DNA of 64,000 nt from CASFRF01 sp031549345. Lineage in GTDB: Bacteria; Verrucomicrobiota; Lentisphaeria; Victivallales; Victivallaceae. The position numbers were made by a program, and so were the translations under genes. The notes under the pieces are model-generated. The model was not told the origin of the DNA. It ran no database searches and saw only the letters and a list, made by a program, of their open reading frames with translations. The DNA lies in the NCBI GenBank assembly GCA_031549345.1, contig JAVBPY010000006.1:124001-188000 (forward strand), in the 5' to 3' direction. This document shows positions 26,378-35,057 of this stretch, one piece after another (positions within the stretch are counted from its first letter, which is position 1; every line of letters starts with the position of its first letter).

Positions 26378-26453
26378 TGGCATCCCCACGGGGATTCGAA
26401 CCCCGGTTGCCGGGATGAAAACCCGGTGTCCTAGGCCTCTAGACGATGGGGAC
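26378..26453 (-). tRNA. tRNA-Glu (anticodon UUC)
   Basis: Cloverleaf on the minus strand: acceptor GTCCCCA paired with TGGGGAT, D-arm with TAGAGGCCTAGGAC, anticodon stem CCGGG/CCCGG around loop TTTTCAT (UUC), T-arm GGGG TTCGAAT CCCC, and genome-encoded CCA at 26378-26380. It has its own promoter (26473-26500) and terminator, so it is monocistronic. Confidence 0.97.
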
Positions 26454-26472
26454 GCGTCTGAAACTGTTTTAT

Positions 26473-26500
26473 ACAATACCACTTTTGGGGTGAAATGCAA
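26473..26500 (-). promoter_or_regulatory. promoter of tRNA-Glu
   Basis: On the minus strand: TTGCAT (26500-26495), a 16-bp spacer and TATTGT (26478-26473), ~20 bp before the tRNA 5' end. Same layout as the rpmA promoter. Confidence 0.7.
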
Positions 26501-26523
26501 GTTGGAAATGCGAAAAAAACGTA

Positions 26524-29043
26524 TTATTTTGCGTCAAGCCACGTTTTCCCACTGGAAATGTCGGTGGTAAGGGGAACAGAGAGGGGCGCGACGTTCTCCA
26601 TTTCTTCCGTAAGAACGCGGCGGACGGCCGATTCCTGCGCCGGATCGGCGTCGAGGAGCAATTCGTCGTGCACCTGTAAGAGGAGTTCCGCATCGAGGTT
26701 CTCGCGCCGGAGGCGTCCGGCGACGCGGATCATCGATAATTTCATCAAATCCGCCGCCGTCCCCTGGATGGGCATGTTCAGTGCCACGCGTTCACCGAAG
26801 GAACGGACCTGGAAGTTCGGCGACTTTAATTCCGGCAGGTAGCGGCGGCGGCCGAAAAGGGTCTGAACGAAGCCTTGCTCGCGCGATTCTTCCACGACGC
26901 GCGTCATATAGTTGCGTACGGCGGAATATTTTTCAAAATACTCTGCGATATAGTGTTCCGCCTCTTTGCGGGAAATTCCGAGATCTTCCGCAAGCGCGAA
27001 AGCGGAAATGCCGTAGACGATACCGAAGTTCACCGCTTTGGCGCGGCGGCGCATTTCGCGCGTTACCTCCGCAAGCGGAACTTCGAACACCTGCGACGCG
27101 GTGAATGCGTGAATGTCTTCGCCACGCCGGAAAGCCTCCTGCATCGCCGTGTCGCCCGCGATGTGCGCCAGGAGCCGGAGCTCGATCTGCGAATAGTCCG
27201 CGTCGATTAAAATCCGGCCGGGGGCGGAAGGGATGAACATGGTGCGCAGTTCACCCCCGAGCTCGGTACGAATCGGGATGTTCTGCAAATTGGGGTCCGC
27301 GGAGCTCAGGCGGCCCGTGGCGGTGGCGGTCATGTTGAAGCGGGTATGGATTTTCCCGTCCGGCGCGATGACGTTCAGCAATCCTTCCACATAGGTGGAG
27401 TGGAGCTTGGCGAGCTGGCGGTATTCGATCACTGCGTCCACCACCGGGTGGTAGGCGCGGAGTTTTTGCAGGACGTCGATATCGGTGGAATAACCGGTTT
27501 TGGTTTTACGATCGGTCTTAAGCCCGAGCTTTTCAAACAAAAGTTCGCCGAGCTGCTTGGGGGATGCAATGTTGAATTCTTCGCCCGCAAGCTCGAAAAC
27601 GCGTTGGCGCACGGCGGCGATGCGCGTTTCCAGCCCGGCGCCGAATTGTACGAGGCGCGGGCGGTCGATCCGGATTCCTGTGTGTTCCATGCGCGCGAGA
27701 ACCGGGCAAAGGGGGAGTTCGATTTCGCGGAGAAGCGCTTCCTGGCCCCGTGCGCGGAGCTCCGGCAGGGTGTCGCGGTACAGCGCGGCAACGGCGAGCG
27801 CCCTTGCCGCCGGTGCGGGATCGGCCGAAAGGGCATAGTCGTTCCGCGCGGGATTCAGGAGATAAGCCCCCAACGCTGTGTCGAACACAAAACCCTCCGC
27901 CGGAATGTTCATTTCCAGGAGGCGGGTCATCAGCGATTTTACATCGTGCGCCACCTTGCGGACGGCCGAACTGAAAAGGAAGGCGGTGAAAGGGATGTTC
28001 TTTCGCGCGTCCAGTGTGGCGATCCAATCGTCCGCATGCAGCGCCAGCGTCCCCCATGCTCCGTCGAATGCGAGGTACACGTGTTCCGCACGGCGGCAGA
28101 GCGCTGCGAGTTCTTGTTCCGCCCCGGCGCCCGAAACAGTGAATTCGCGCAGAATTTTCAGCGGAGGCGCTTCGGAATCTTCTTTTTCCGCCAGGTCGAA
28201 GCGGTTGAGGAGGCTCTGAAATTCGAGTTTGAGGAGAAGCGCACGGAGCTTTTCCTGCTCCGGTTCGCGCCGGAGACACGCGGCGATGTCGAACGCCATG
28301 GGGGCGTTGCGGCGGATCGTGGCAAGATCGCGGGTCAAAAACGCCATTTCCTTCCCGGCGCGGAGTTTCGCCGCGAGCGTTTCCTTGATTTTTCCCGCGT
28401 CGACTGCTGCGTAAATGGCTTCCAGCCCGCCGTATTCGGCGACGAGCTGCCGGGCTGTTTTTTCGCCGATCCCCGCAACGCCGGGGAGGTTGTCCGATGC
28501 GTCGCCCTGGAGCCCCTTTGCATCGATAAGCAAAGCGGGGGCGAAGCCGTATTCGGCGGTGAAATGTTCCGGCGTGTATTCGGTGTATTCGGTCTTTCCC
28601 CCCTTGGCGCTGACCAGCCGCACGCGCGTGCCATTGCCGGCAAGCTGCAAAAGATCGCGGTCGCCGGATACGAGAACCGTATCCGGATGTTGCGCCGAAA
28701 TCGTTCCCAAAAGATCGTCCCCCTCGAACGTGGCAAGCTCAAAACGAGTAACGCGGAGGGCATCGAGGAGTCCCTTGAGGAGCGGAATTTGCATGGCAAG
28801 CTCCTCGGGCATCGGCTTGCGGTGGGCTTTGTATTCCGGGTAGAGCGCGTGGCGGAATGTGGGTGCGCGAAGGTCGAACACCACGCAGACGGCATCCGGC
28901 GTTTCGTCTTCCATGAGTTTGAGGAAGCTCAGCATGAAACCGTAGACCGCGTGGGTGAAAATTCCCTCGCGCGTGCTCAGGGGACGCAGCCCGTAATACG
29001 CGCGGTTGAGGAGGCTGTTTCCATCCAAAGCCAGCAGTTTCAT
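26524..29043 (-). CDS. polA: DNA polymerase I
   Basis: 839-aa PolA for Okazaki-fragment processing and repair. Residues 1-~290 are the 5'-3' flap nuclease (MKLLALDGNSLLNRAYYGL, YKAHRKPMPEEL, GDDLLGTI). Residues ~300-460 form a 3'-5' exonuclease fold in which the catalytic DxE is missing: the segment reads LAFDGAWGTLAL. The polymerase domain has motif A DADYSQIELRLLAH, motif B RRRAKAVNFGIVYG and motif C QVHDELLL. It is last of the minus-strand operon after lolC/lolD; the tRNA-Glu promoter starts right after its stop. Proofreading is therefore probably inactive, as in several bacterial PolA lineages. Confidence 0.95.
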   Translation of the reverse strand: MKLLALDGNSLLNRAYYGLRPLSTREGIFTHAVYGFMLSFLKLMEDETPDAVCVVFDLRAPTFRHALYPEYKAHRKPMPEELAMQIPLLKGLLDALRVTRFELATFEGDDLLGTISAQHPDTVLVSGDRDLLQLAGNGTRVRLVSAKGGKTEYTEYTPEHFTAEYGFAPALLIDAKGLQGDASDNLPGVAGIGEKTARQLVAEYGGLEAIYAAVDAGKIKETLAAKLRAGKEMAFLTRDLATIRRNAPMAFDIAACLRREPEQEKLRALLLKLEFQSLLNRFDLAEKEDSEAPPLKILREFTVSGAGAEQELAALCRRAEHVYLAFDGAWGTLALHADDWIATLDARKNIPFTAFLFSSAVRKVAHDVKSLMTRLLEMNIPAEGFVFDTALGAYLLNPARNDYALSADPAPAARALAVAALYRDTLPELRARGQEALLREIELPLCPVLARMEHTGIRIDRPRLVQFGAGLETRIAAVRQRVFELAGEEFNIASPKQLGELLFEKLGLKTDRKTKTGYSTDIDVLQKLRAYHPVVDAVIEYRQLAKLHSTYVEGLLNVIAPDGKIHTRFNMTATATGRLSSADPNLQNIPIRTELGGELRTMFIPSAPGRILIDADYSQIELRLLAHIAGDTAMQEAFRRGEDIHAFTASQVFEVPLAEVTREMRRRAKAVNFGIVYGISAFALAEDLGISRKEAEHYIAEYFEKYSAVRNYMTRVVEESREQGFVQTLFGRRRYLPELKSPNFQVRSFGERVALNMPIQGTAADLMKLSMIRVAGRLRRENLDAELLLQVHDELLLDADPAQESAVRRVLTEEMENVAPLSVPLTTDISSGKTWLDAK

Positions 29044-29055
29044 AGTTTCCTTCTC

Positions 29056-29730
29056 CTAATGCAGCGCGCCGTCGATCAGCGTCCGTGTTACGTCGGACTG
29101 GGCGGCAATCTCCGGGTTGTGGGTAATCATCAGAATGGTGCGATTGGGGTCGGCGGCGCGCAACTCCTGGAACAAGGCGAGGATCGCCCCCCCTGTCGCG
29201 GTATCCAGGTTCCCGGTCGGCTCGTCGGTCAAGAGCAACTCCGGCTCGTTGATCAGCGCCCGCGCGATGGCGGCGCGCTGCTGTTCCCCGCCAGAAAGCT
29301 CGCCGGGACGGTGGTGCTTCCGGGCGGAAAGGCCCACCCGTTCCAACAGTGCCTCCGCCCGTTTGCGCCCCCCGCCGTCGCGCAGACCGAAGCGTCCCGG
29401 CAACATCACGTTCTCCAATACGGAAAACTCCGGAAGCAGGCAATACGACTGGAAAACGAACCCGATCTTCCGGTTGCGGAACGCGGCGCGTTGGCGCGCC
29501 TTCAGTGTCGCGTAGTCGATGCCCGCGACGCGGATTGTGCCGGAATCCGGGGCCTCCAATGCGCCGAGGAGGTTCAGAAGCGTGGTTTTCCCACTCCCGG
29601 ACGCTCCCACGAGGCAGGCCCACGCGCCGCGTTCGACCTCCCAATTCACATCGCGGAGGACTTCAATTTTGTTTTTGCCAAGCTCGTAGCCTTTGGCAAT
29701 ATGCCGGAGAGAAATTACTGCGTCATTCAT
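29056..29730 (-). CDS. lolD: LolD-like ABC transporter ATPase
   Basis: 224-aa nucleotide-binding subunit of the lipoprotein-release/MacB family. It has Walker A GASGSGKTTLLN, Q-loop FVFQSYCLLPEF, signature LSGGEQQR, Walker B ELLLTDEPTGNLD and H-loop MITHNPEIA. The start is the Met that overlaps the lolC stop by 8 bp; upstream in-frame sequence is lolC in another frame. With the adjacent permease it would move lipoproteins from the inner membrane to the LolA chaperone. Confidence 0.9.
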   Translation of the reverse strand: MNDAVISLRHIAKGYELGKNKIEVLRDVNWEVERGAWACLVGASGSGKTTLLNLLGALEAPDSGTIRVAGIDYATLKARQRAAFRNRKIGFVFQSYCLLPEFSVLENVMLPGRFGLRDGGGRKRAEALLERVGLSARKHHRPGELSGGEQQRAAIARALINEPELLLTDEPTGNLDTATGGAILALFQELRAADPNRTILMITHNPEIAAQSDVTRTLIDGALH

Positions 29731-30991
29731 AGCGCAACGCCTTTGCCGGATCGAGTTTCGCCGCGCCCCAGGCCGGGATGACCGCGCCCAGGGTGCACAG
29801 CACAATGGCCGAAAGCACCACAATGGCCACATCGCCCGGAACCACCTGGGCCGGAAGCTGGTCGAAATAATAAAATTCTTTAGGGAAAAGCTCCTGCCCC
29901 GTAAGGCGGCTCACCACCCGCATGATGTCGTTCCGCAAGTAAATGACCAGAAGCCCCATTATTGTCCCCATCGAGCTGCCGATCACGCCGACCCAGAGCC
30001 CCTGGAAGAGGAACACGCGCATGACCAGCGAATCGCCCGCGCCGAGCGCCTTCAAAATCCCGATCTCCCGCGTTTTCTGGTAGACCGAGGTGATGAGCGT
30101 GTTCGTAATGCTGAATGCCGCTACAAGGACGATGAAAATCAGCAGGAAAAACATCATGCGCTTCTCCACCGCGAGCACGCCGAGGAGGCGTTCGTTCTCC
30201 CGCTGCCAGTCGCTGATCTGGAGCGCGGGGAACGCATCCTCCGCCGCTTTCAGCTCCGTCTGCATCTGGAAGGGGTCCTTGACCCAGCCGTAGAGGGAGG
30301 TCGCCGAACCCCAGGGGAATTGCCGCATGTCTGCCGCGTCGTCCAATCCGACGAAGAGCGCGGTGCGGTCGAAATCGTATTTCCCAAACGAATAGAGCCC
30401 TGTTACGGTGAATTCCGAAGGGAGGAAAACGCCCGCGTCCTTGTTCAGCTCCACCCCTCCCTCCGGTTTGAATTTCACCATTTGCATCAACCGGTCCGGC
30501 ACGTACAGCAGGAATTTATCCCCCACGTTCAGCCCCCAGCGCCTGGCGCACACAGTACTGATGACCGCTTCGCCTTTCTCCAACGAAAGATTTCCCTTTT
30601 TGAGGGCGGATTTGAAGTTCATGTGTTTTTCCAGATCGTCCGGGCGTACGCCGAACATCATGATCTCCGGGTCGATCCCGCGTTTGCCGAGTTGGGCGAT
30701 GACCGGCGACTGGATCACCGGCGCGGCCGCAATCCCGATCTTTTCCAGCGCAGGGAGCATCGACTCCGCGTTGCGCAGCGCGGAACCGCTCCCGGAGCGG
30801 ATCTGAAGATGCGGCTGTGTTTCAAGCAATTTCGTCTTCATCATGTCCGTAAAGCCGGTCATGACCGAAAGCACAATCAGCAACACCGCCACGCCCAGCA
30901 TGACGCCGACAAGCGAAATAAGCGTGATAACAGAAACCACGCTCCGGCGCGGCCGCAAATAACGCAAAGCCAGCGAAAGTTCAACCCTCAT
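29723..30991 (-). CDS. lolC: LolC/LolE-type permease (FtsX-like)
   Basis: 422-aa inner-membrane permease with four transmembrane segments: ~22-46, 278-300, 325-350 and 385-408. The first periplasmic domain of ~230 aa lies between TM1 and TM2. The N-terminus LALRYLRPRRSVVSVITLIS and the C-terminal GAVIPAWGAAKLDPAKALRYE are hallmarks of LolC/E. Only one permease is present here, so it may act as a homodimer (as LolF does) or pair with a gene elsewhere. It overlaps lolD by 8 bp. Confidence 0.88.
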   Translation of the reverse strand: MRVELSLALRYLRPRRSVVSVITLISLVGVMLGVAVLLIVLSVMTGFTDMMKTKLLETQPHLQIRSGSGSALRNAESMLPALEKIGIAAAPVIQSPVIAQLGKRGIDPEIMMFGVRPDDLEKHMNFKSALKKGNLSLEKGEAVISTVCARRWGLNVGDKFLLYVPDRLMQMVKFKPEGGVELNKDAGVFLPSEFTVTGLYSFGKYDFDRTALFVGLDDAADMRQFPWGSATSLYGWVKDPFQMQTELKAAEDAFPALQISDWQRENERLLGVLAVEKRMMFFLLIFIVLVAAFSITNTLITSVYQKTREIGILKALGAGDSLVMRVFLFQGLWVGVIGSSMGTIMGLLVIYLRNDIMRVVSRLTGQELFPKEFYYFDQLPAQVVPGDVAIVVLSAIVLCTLGAVIPAWGAAKLDPAKALRYE

Positions 30992-31005
30992 TCTTTGTAC
31001 GCATC

Positions 31006-31596
31006 CTATTTAAACGTGATAAGAACGCCGGCCGCGGCGAATCGCGGCCCCGCCCAATGGTTCATCAAAGCGACGAGTTCCCGGCGTTCCGGCAACTGCC
31101 TCCGGTCGCGGAATTGTTTCCGCGCGGCTTCCGCGAAATGGGTGCGCAGCTCATCGGCCAGCGCGGAGGAAAGCGCTTTGTCGCGCCAGAAGCTCAGTGC
31201 GCTCTGGCGCGTCAGGACGCGCAACGTCGTCAAATCCACGGATACGGTCAGTACCTCGGGGTCCGGCAAGGTCAGCTCCAGGCCATTGTCCGTTGCGCGG
31301 AAGTCTTTTTCGGCGATTCCGGAGAGGTCGAAGCCATAAAAAAGCTCCACCTCCGCCAGGGCCACGCCGTCGCGGTCGCCCCAGAACCAGTTTTTCTCTT
31401 TCCGTTCCAAAACCACGGTGGAAACGATTTTGCGGAGCACCAGAAACTTCATCTCTTCGCTCCGCAAAAGCTGCGCGGCCACGCGCACGGAAACCACCGG
31501 TTTTGTCGTATATTTCCAGAAAAGCACTCCGCCGACCAGGAACGCGGCCAGAAGCAGCAACGTCCAGCCCAGCAGAATGATCCGCCTTTTCAGCAC
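31006..31596 (-). CDS. DUF4230 membrane-anchored protein
   Basis: 196 aa. An N-terminal transmembrane helix (~7-26) is followed by a DUF4230-type extracytoplasmic domain (KFLVLRKIVSTVVLERKEKN, then VELFYGFDLSGI and LTLPDPEVL). The GTG start at 31596 overlaps the preceding small ORF by 7 bp. It is 14 bp upstream of lolC. Function of the family unknown. Confidence 0.72.
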   Translation of the reverse strand: MLKRRIILLGWTLLLLAAFLVGGVLFWKYTTKPVVSVRVAAQLLRSEEMKFLVLRKIVSTVVLERKEKNWFWGDRDGVALAEVELFYGFDLSGIAEKDFRATDNGLELTLPDPEVLTVSVDLTTLRVLTRQSALSFWRDKALSSALADELRTHFAEAARKQFRDRRQLPERRELVALMNHWAGPRFAAAGVLITFK

Positions 31597-31685
31597 GATG
31601 TAAACCGCAGAAGAAGGAAAAGCAGCAACAGTCCGGCCAGGACTATCGCCGCGATGCGGGTGGTGCGCTTCCCGGATGTGCTCAT
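31590..31685 (-). CDS. 31-residue single-TM small ORF
   Basis: A 31-codon ORF between the synthase gene and the DUF4230 gene: basic N-terminus MSTSGKRTTR, one hydrophobic helix (~residues 11-27) and a short tail ending in Cys. Its ATG is 2 bp past the upstream stop and its stop overlaps the downstream GTG, so it could couple their translation or be a real small membrane protein. No homologue was recognised. Confidence 0.4.
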   Translation of the reverse strand: MSTSGKRTTRIAAIVLAGLLLLFLLLRFTSC

Positions 31686-31687
31686 GG

Positions 31688-33223
31688 CTATTTCAACAAC
31701 ATGTTCAGCATTTTTTCCGTCGCCTTGATCGCCGCGACGATCTGGTCCGGATCAACGCCGGAAGTTACGGTGCCGCCGCCGGCGGGGATGGCCCAGGTGA
31801 TCTTCGCTTCGACGAGCGCATCGGTTTTTCCGCCGGGCGGGATGCGCACTTCGTAGCTCAGGAGCTTGGGAAGTGTAACGTTACGCAACCGGAAAAGCTT
31901 GCGAAGCGCCTTCATGAACGCGTCGTACCCGCCGTCGCCGGTGGAGGATGCTTCGGAAACTTCGCCGTCGAACTCAATTTTGACCCACGCTTTCGGCGCG
32001 GCGCCGGAACGCGTTTCGAGCCGGTAGTCGAGTATGCGGACGCGTGAAACAATCGGCGTACTCAGGATATCGGCGATGATGTACGGCAGATCGGCCGGAG
32101 TGAGCTGTTTTTTGCGGTCGCCCAGGCGGATGACCTCCTGGAGGACGCGGGCGCGGGTTTCGGCATCCAGCTCGACGCCGAGCTCCTGAAGATTCTGGTC
32201 GATCGACGCTTTGCCGGAGAGTTTTCCGAGCGCGTAATCGCGGCGGCGCCCGAAACGCTCCGGCAACAGGCGGTTGGCGTAAAGGTTCCCCTTTTTATCG
32301 CCGTCCGCGTGCACGCCGCATGTCTGTGTGAAAACGTCCGAGCCGATCACCGGCGCGTTCCAGGAACACCGCTTGCCCGAAAGGGCCTGTACAAGCTCCG
32401 ACGCGGCGACAAGTTCGCGCTCCACAACCTGCGTTTTGCGCGGTGTGTTGTCATGAATGGCCACGACAAGTTGCTCCAAAGACTGGTTGCCCGTCCGTTC
32501 GCCCAATCCGGTGAGGGTGCAGTGCACGCCGTCGATTCCGGCGTTGACCGCGGCCAGGCTGTTCGCCGTGGCAAGGCCGTAGTCGTTGTGCCCGTGAAAG
32601 TCGAGCCGGAGCTGGGGATACTGCGCGTACATCCAGTCCAGATACCGCGCCGTCTGCCACGGCGTGAGGACGCCGAGCGTATCGGGGAGCATGATCCGGG
32701 CGACCGGCAGCTTGATGAGTTCGTCGACGAAGTTGAACACATAGGCGAGCGAATCGCCCATCCCGCGCGACCAATCTTCCAGATATACGTTGACCGTCAT
32801 CCCTTTTTCGGCGGCGATATTGATTTCCCGCGCCACATCGGCATAGTGCTGCGCCGGGGTTTTCCGCAACTGGATCCGGCAATGGGCTTCGGAGCCTTTG
32901 GTGAGCAGGTTGATGACTTTGCCCCCTGTTTCGGCGATCCACTCCGCGGATTTGCCCCCGTCCACGAAGCCGAGCATTTCCAACCGCTCCAAATACCCGC
33001 GGTGGGCGGCCCATTCGTAAATGGCGGCCACGCTTTCACGTTCGCCGGCGGAAACACGGGCGCTGCCGATTTCCAGCCGGTCCACTTTCAGGCGGGTGAG
33101 AAGCAGCTTGGAAAGCTGCAGTTTTTCTTCCGGCGTGAATGCCACGCCGGGCGTTTGCTCCCCGTCGCGCAGCGTGGTGTCCAGAAGCTCGACGTCCAAC
33201 TCGGATTTCTTGATGTTTTTCAT
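31688..33223 (-). CDS. alpha-isopropylmalate / citramalate synthase family enzyme
   Basis: 511-aa acyltransferase of the LeuA/CimA family. The catalytic barrel has LLDTTLRDGEQTPGVAF (metal Asp), RIMLPDTLG and the HGHNDYG metal site. A C-terminal regulatory domain of ~120 aa is present, which in this family senses Leu or Ile. The condensation is acetyl-CoA with 2-ketoisovalerate (LeuA) or pyruvate (CimA); these cannot be told apart with confidence from the sequence alone. The neighbour is ilvB (branched-chain synthesis), which supports either. The ATG at 33223 is chosen; an upstream GTG at 33241 lacks a ribosome-binding site. Confidence 0.85.
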   Translation of the reverse strand: MKNIKKSELDVELLDTTLRDGEQTPGVAFTPEEKLQLSKLLLTRLKVDRLEIGSARVSAGERESVAAIYEWAAHRGYLERLEMLGFVDGGKSAEWIAETGGKVINLLTKGSEAHCRIQLRKTPAQHYADVAREINIAAEKGMTVNVYLEDWSRGMGDSLAYVFNFVDELIKLPVARIMLPDTLGVLTPWQTARYLDWMYAQYPQLRLDFHGHNDYGLATANSLAAVNAGIDGVHCTLTGLGERTGNQSLEQLVVAIHDNTPRKTQVVERELVAASELVQALSGKRCSWNAPVIGSDVFTQTCGVHADGDKKGNLYANRLLPERFGRRRDYALGKLSGKASIDQNLQELGVELDAETRARVLQEVIRLGDRKKQLTPADLPYIIADILSTPIVSRVRILDYRLETRSGAAPKAWVKIEFDGEVSEASSTGDGGYDAFMKALRKLFRLRNVTLPKLLSYEVRIPPGGKTDALVEAKITWAIPAGGGTVTSGVDPDQIVAAIKATEKMLNMLLK

Positions 33224-33280
33224 AATGAAGTAAGATAACACCGGAATGTTTGATTTTCAACATCAAAGCGCGCGCGGCGG

Positions 33281-33309
33281 TTGATTTTTTTCCAAGTGCG
33301 CATTATATT
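33281..33309 (+). promoter_or_regulatory. promoter of ilvB
   Basis: TTGATT (33281-33286), a 17-bp spacer and TATATT (33304-33309), ~44 bp ahead of the ATG. No leader peptide or attenuator was seen. Confidence 0.6.
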
Positions 33310-33352
33310 GTATCCGATTATCTAAAAATTTGGCAGTTTACGGAGTGTTATT

Positions 33353-35050
33353 ATGGAAAAAGATACGACGATGAAGGGCAGCGAAATTCTCATCCGCTCA
33401 CTCGAGCGCGCGGGCGTCGACCTGCTCTTCGCCTACCCGGGCGGGCAGGCGATCGAGTTGCACCAGGCGCTGATCGATTCGCCCATCCGCGTGATTCTCC
33501 CGCGTCATGAACAAGGCGGCGCGTTCGCGGCGGGGGGATACGCCCGCGCCACGGGCAAAGTGGGCGTCTGCATGGCAACCTCCGGCCCCGGCGCGACCAA
33601 TCTGGTCAGCGGCATCGCCGACGCGTACATGGACTCCGTCCCCACGGTCTTCATCACGGGCCAGGTGCCGAGTTCCATGATCGGTAAAAACGTCTTCCAG
33701 GAAACCGACATTATCGGTATGACGCGCATGGTGGTCAAGCACAGCTATCTGGTGCTCGACGCCGCCGATATTCCAATGGTCGTCAAGGAAGCCATGCATC
33801 TGGCCCGTTCCGGCCGCCCCGGCCCGGTGATGATCGACATTCCGAAAAACGTCCAGCAGCAGCGGATCACGCCGGATTTCGACGCGCCGATGCAGCTTCA
33901 TTATTACCATGCGACGCCGAAAATGCCCGCGGGCGCGGTCGATAAAATCAAGGCGATGATCGCCGAGTCCGAACGCCCCTGCGTTTATTACGGCGGTGGA
34001 ATCATCAGCGCGGAAGCCTCGGGTGATCTGCGGAAATTCATCGAATCGTACAACATTCCGGCCGTCGGGACGTTGATGGGCATCGGCGCGCTGCCGGACG
34101 AACACCCGCTGAACTTTGCGTGGCTGGGGATGCATGGAACCGTGTACGCCAACCGTGCGGCCAACGAGTGCGATTTGTTGCTCACCTTCGGCGCGCGTTT
34201 CGACGACCGCGTAACGGGGAATCCGGCTAATTTTGCGCGCCACGCGAAAATCGTGCACGTGGACATCGACGATTCGGAGCTTAATAAGAACAAGCCCGCC
34301 ACCTTCGGCGTCATCGCCGACGTGAAGGAAATGCTTTGCGAGCTCAACAAGGCCCCCGTCCGCAAGGAGTACGCCCCCTGGTTCGAGAAGATCGAGGGAT
34401 GGCGGCGCGATTTCCCGCGCAAGTTCGAGGAGAACTCCGCGCAGCTTCAGCCCCAGCACGTCCTCCGCGAACTCGCGCGCATCACCAACGGCGAAGCGCT
34501 GATCGTCCCCGGCGTGGGGCAGCACCAGATGTTTGCCGCGCAGTTCTACACGTACAAGTTTCCCCGCCAGCTCCTGACTTCCGGCGGGCTCGGCGCGATG
34601 GGCTTCGGCCTCCCCGCCGCGATGGGGGCGAAGCTTGCGCGCCCGGATAAGCTGGTCATCAATATCGACGGCGACGGGAGCTTCCAGATGAACATCCAGG
34701 AGCTCGGTACGTTGCATACCGAAAAGATCGGCGTCAAGTGCGTCATCCTGAATAACCAGGTCCTCGGCATGGTCGCCCAGTGGGAAGACCGCTTTTACCA
34801 GGGCCGCCACGGGAACACAATTCTCGGCAGTCCGCACCTGGACCGTCCGTACCCGGATTTTGTGACCATCGCGCGCGGCTACGCCATCAAGGGGCGCGAG
34901 GTCTACACCCGCGAGGAGCTGGCCGATGCGTTGCGCGAAATGCTCGCCGACGACGAGCCCTTCGTCCTCGACGTCCATACCGGCTACACCGAACATGTGC
35001 TGCCGATGATTCCGCCGGGTAAAGATTATCAGGCGATCATCACGCGCTGA
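33353..35050 (+). CDS. ilvB: acetolactate synthase, catalytic subunit
   Basis: 565-aa thiamine-diphosphate enzyme making acetolactate/acetohydroxybutyrate for Val, Leu and Ile. It has the N-terminal Pyr-domain LPRHEQGGAFAAGGYARATG (catalytic Glu), a central FAD-region, and the C-terminal ThDP motif GDGSFQMNIQEL with NNQVLGMVAQWEDRFY. The first Met has GGAG at 8-nt spacing. A small regulatory subunit gene (ilvN/ilvH) is not adjacent. Confidence 0.93.
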   Translation: MEKDTTMKGSEILIRSLERAGVDLLFAYPGGQAIELHQALIDSPIRVILPRHEQGGAFAAGGYARATGKVGVCMATSGPGATNLVSGIADAYMDSVPTVFITGQVPSSMIGKNVFQETDIIGMTRMVVKHSYLVLDAADIPMVVKEAMHLARSGRPGPVMIDIPKNVQQQRITPDFDAPMQLHYYHATPKMPAGAVDKIKAMIAESERPCVYYGGGIISAEASGDLRKFIESYNIPAVGTLMGIGALPDEHPLNFAWLGMHGTVYANRAANECDLLLTFGARFDDRVTGNPANFARHAKIVHVDIDDSELNKNKPATFGVIADVKEMLCELNKAPVRKEYAPWFEKIEGWRRDFPRKFEENSAQLQPQHVLRELARITNGEALIVPGVGQHQMFAAQFYTYKFPRQLLTSGGLGAMGFGLPAAMGAKLARPDKLVINIDGDGSFQMNIQELGTLHTEKIGVKCVILNNQVLGMVAQWEDRFYQGRHGNTILGSPHLDRPYPDFVTIARGYAIKGREVYTREELADALREMLADDEPFVLDVHTGYTEHVLPMIPPGKDYQAIITR

Positions 35051-35057
35051 CGCGGCC

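Noticed and set aside
27346..29781. 811-codon plus-strand frame opposite polA and lolD
   Set aside because: Antisense to well-identified genes, with no domain or ribosome-binding site.
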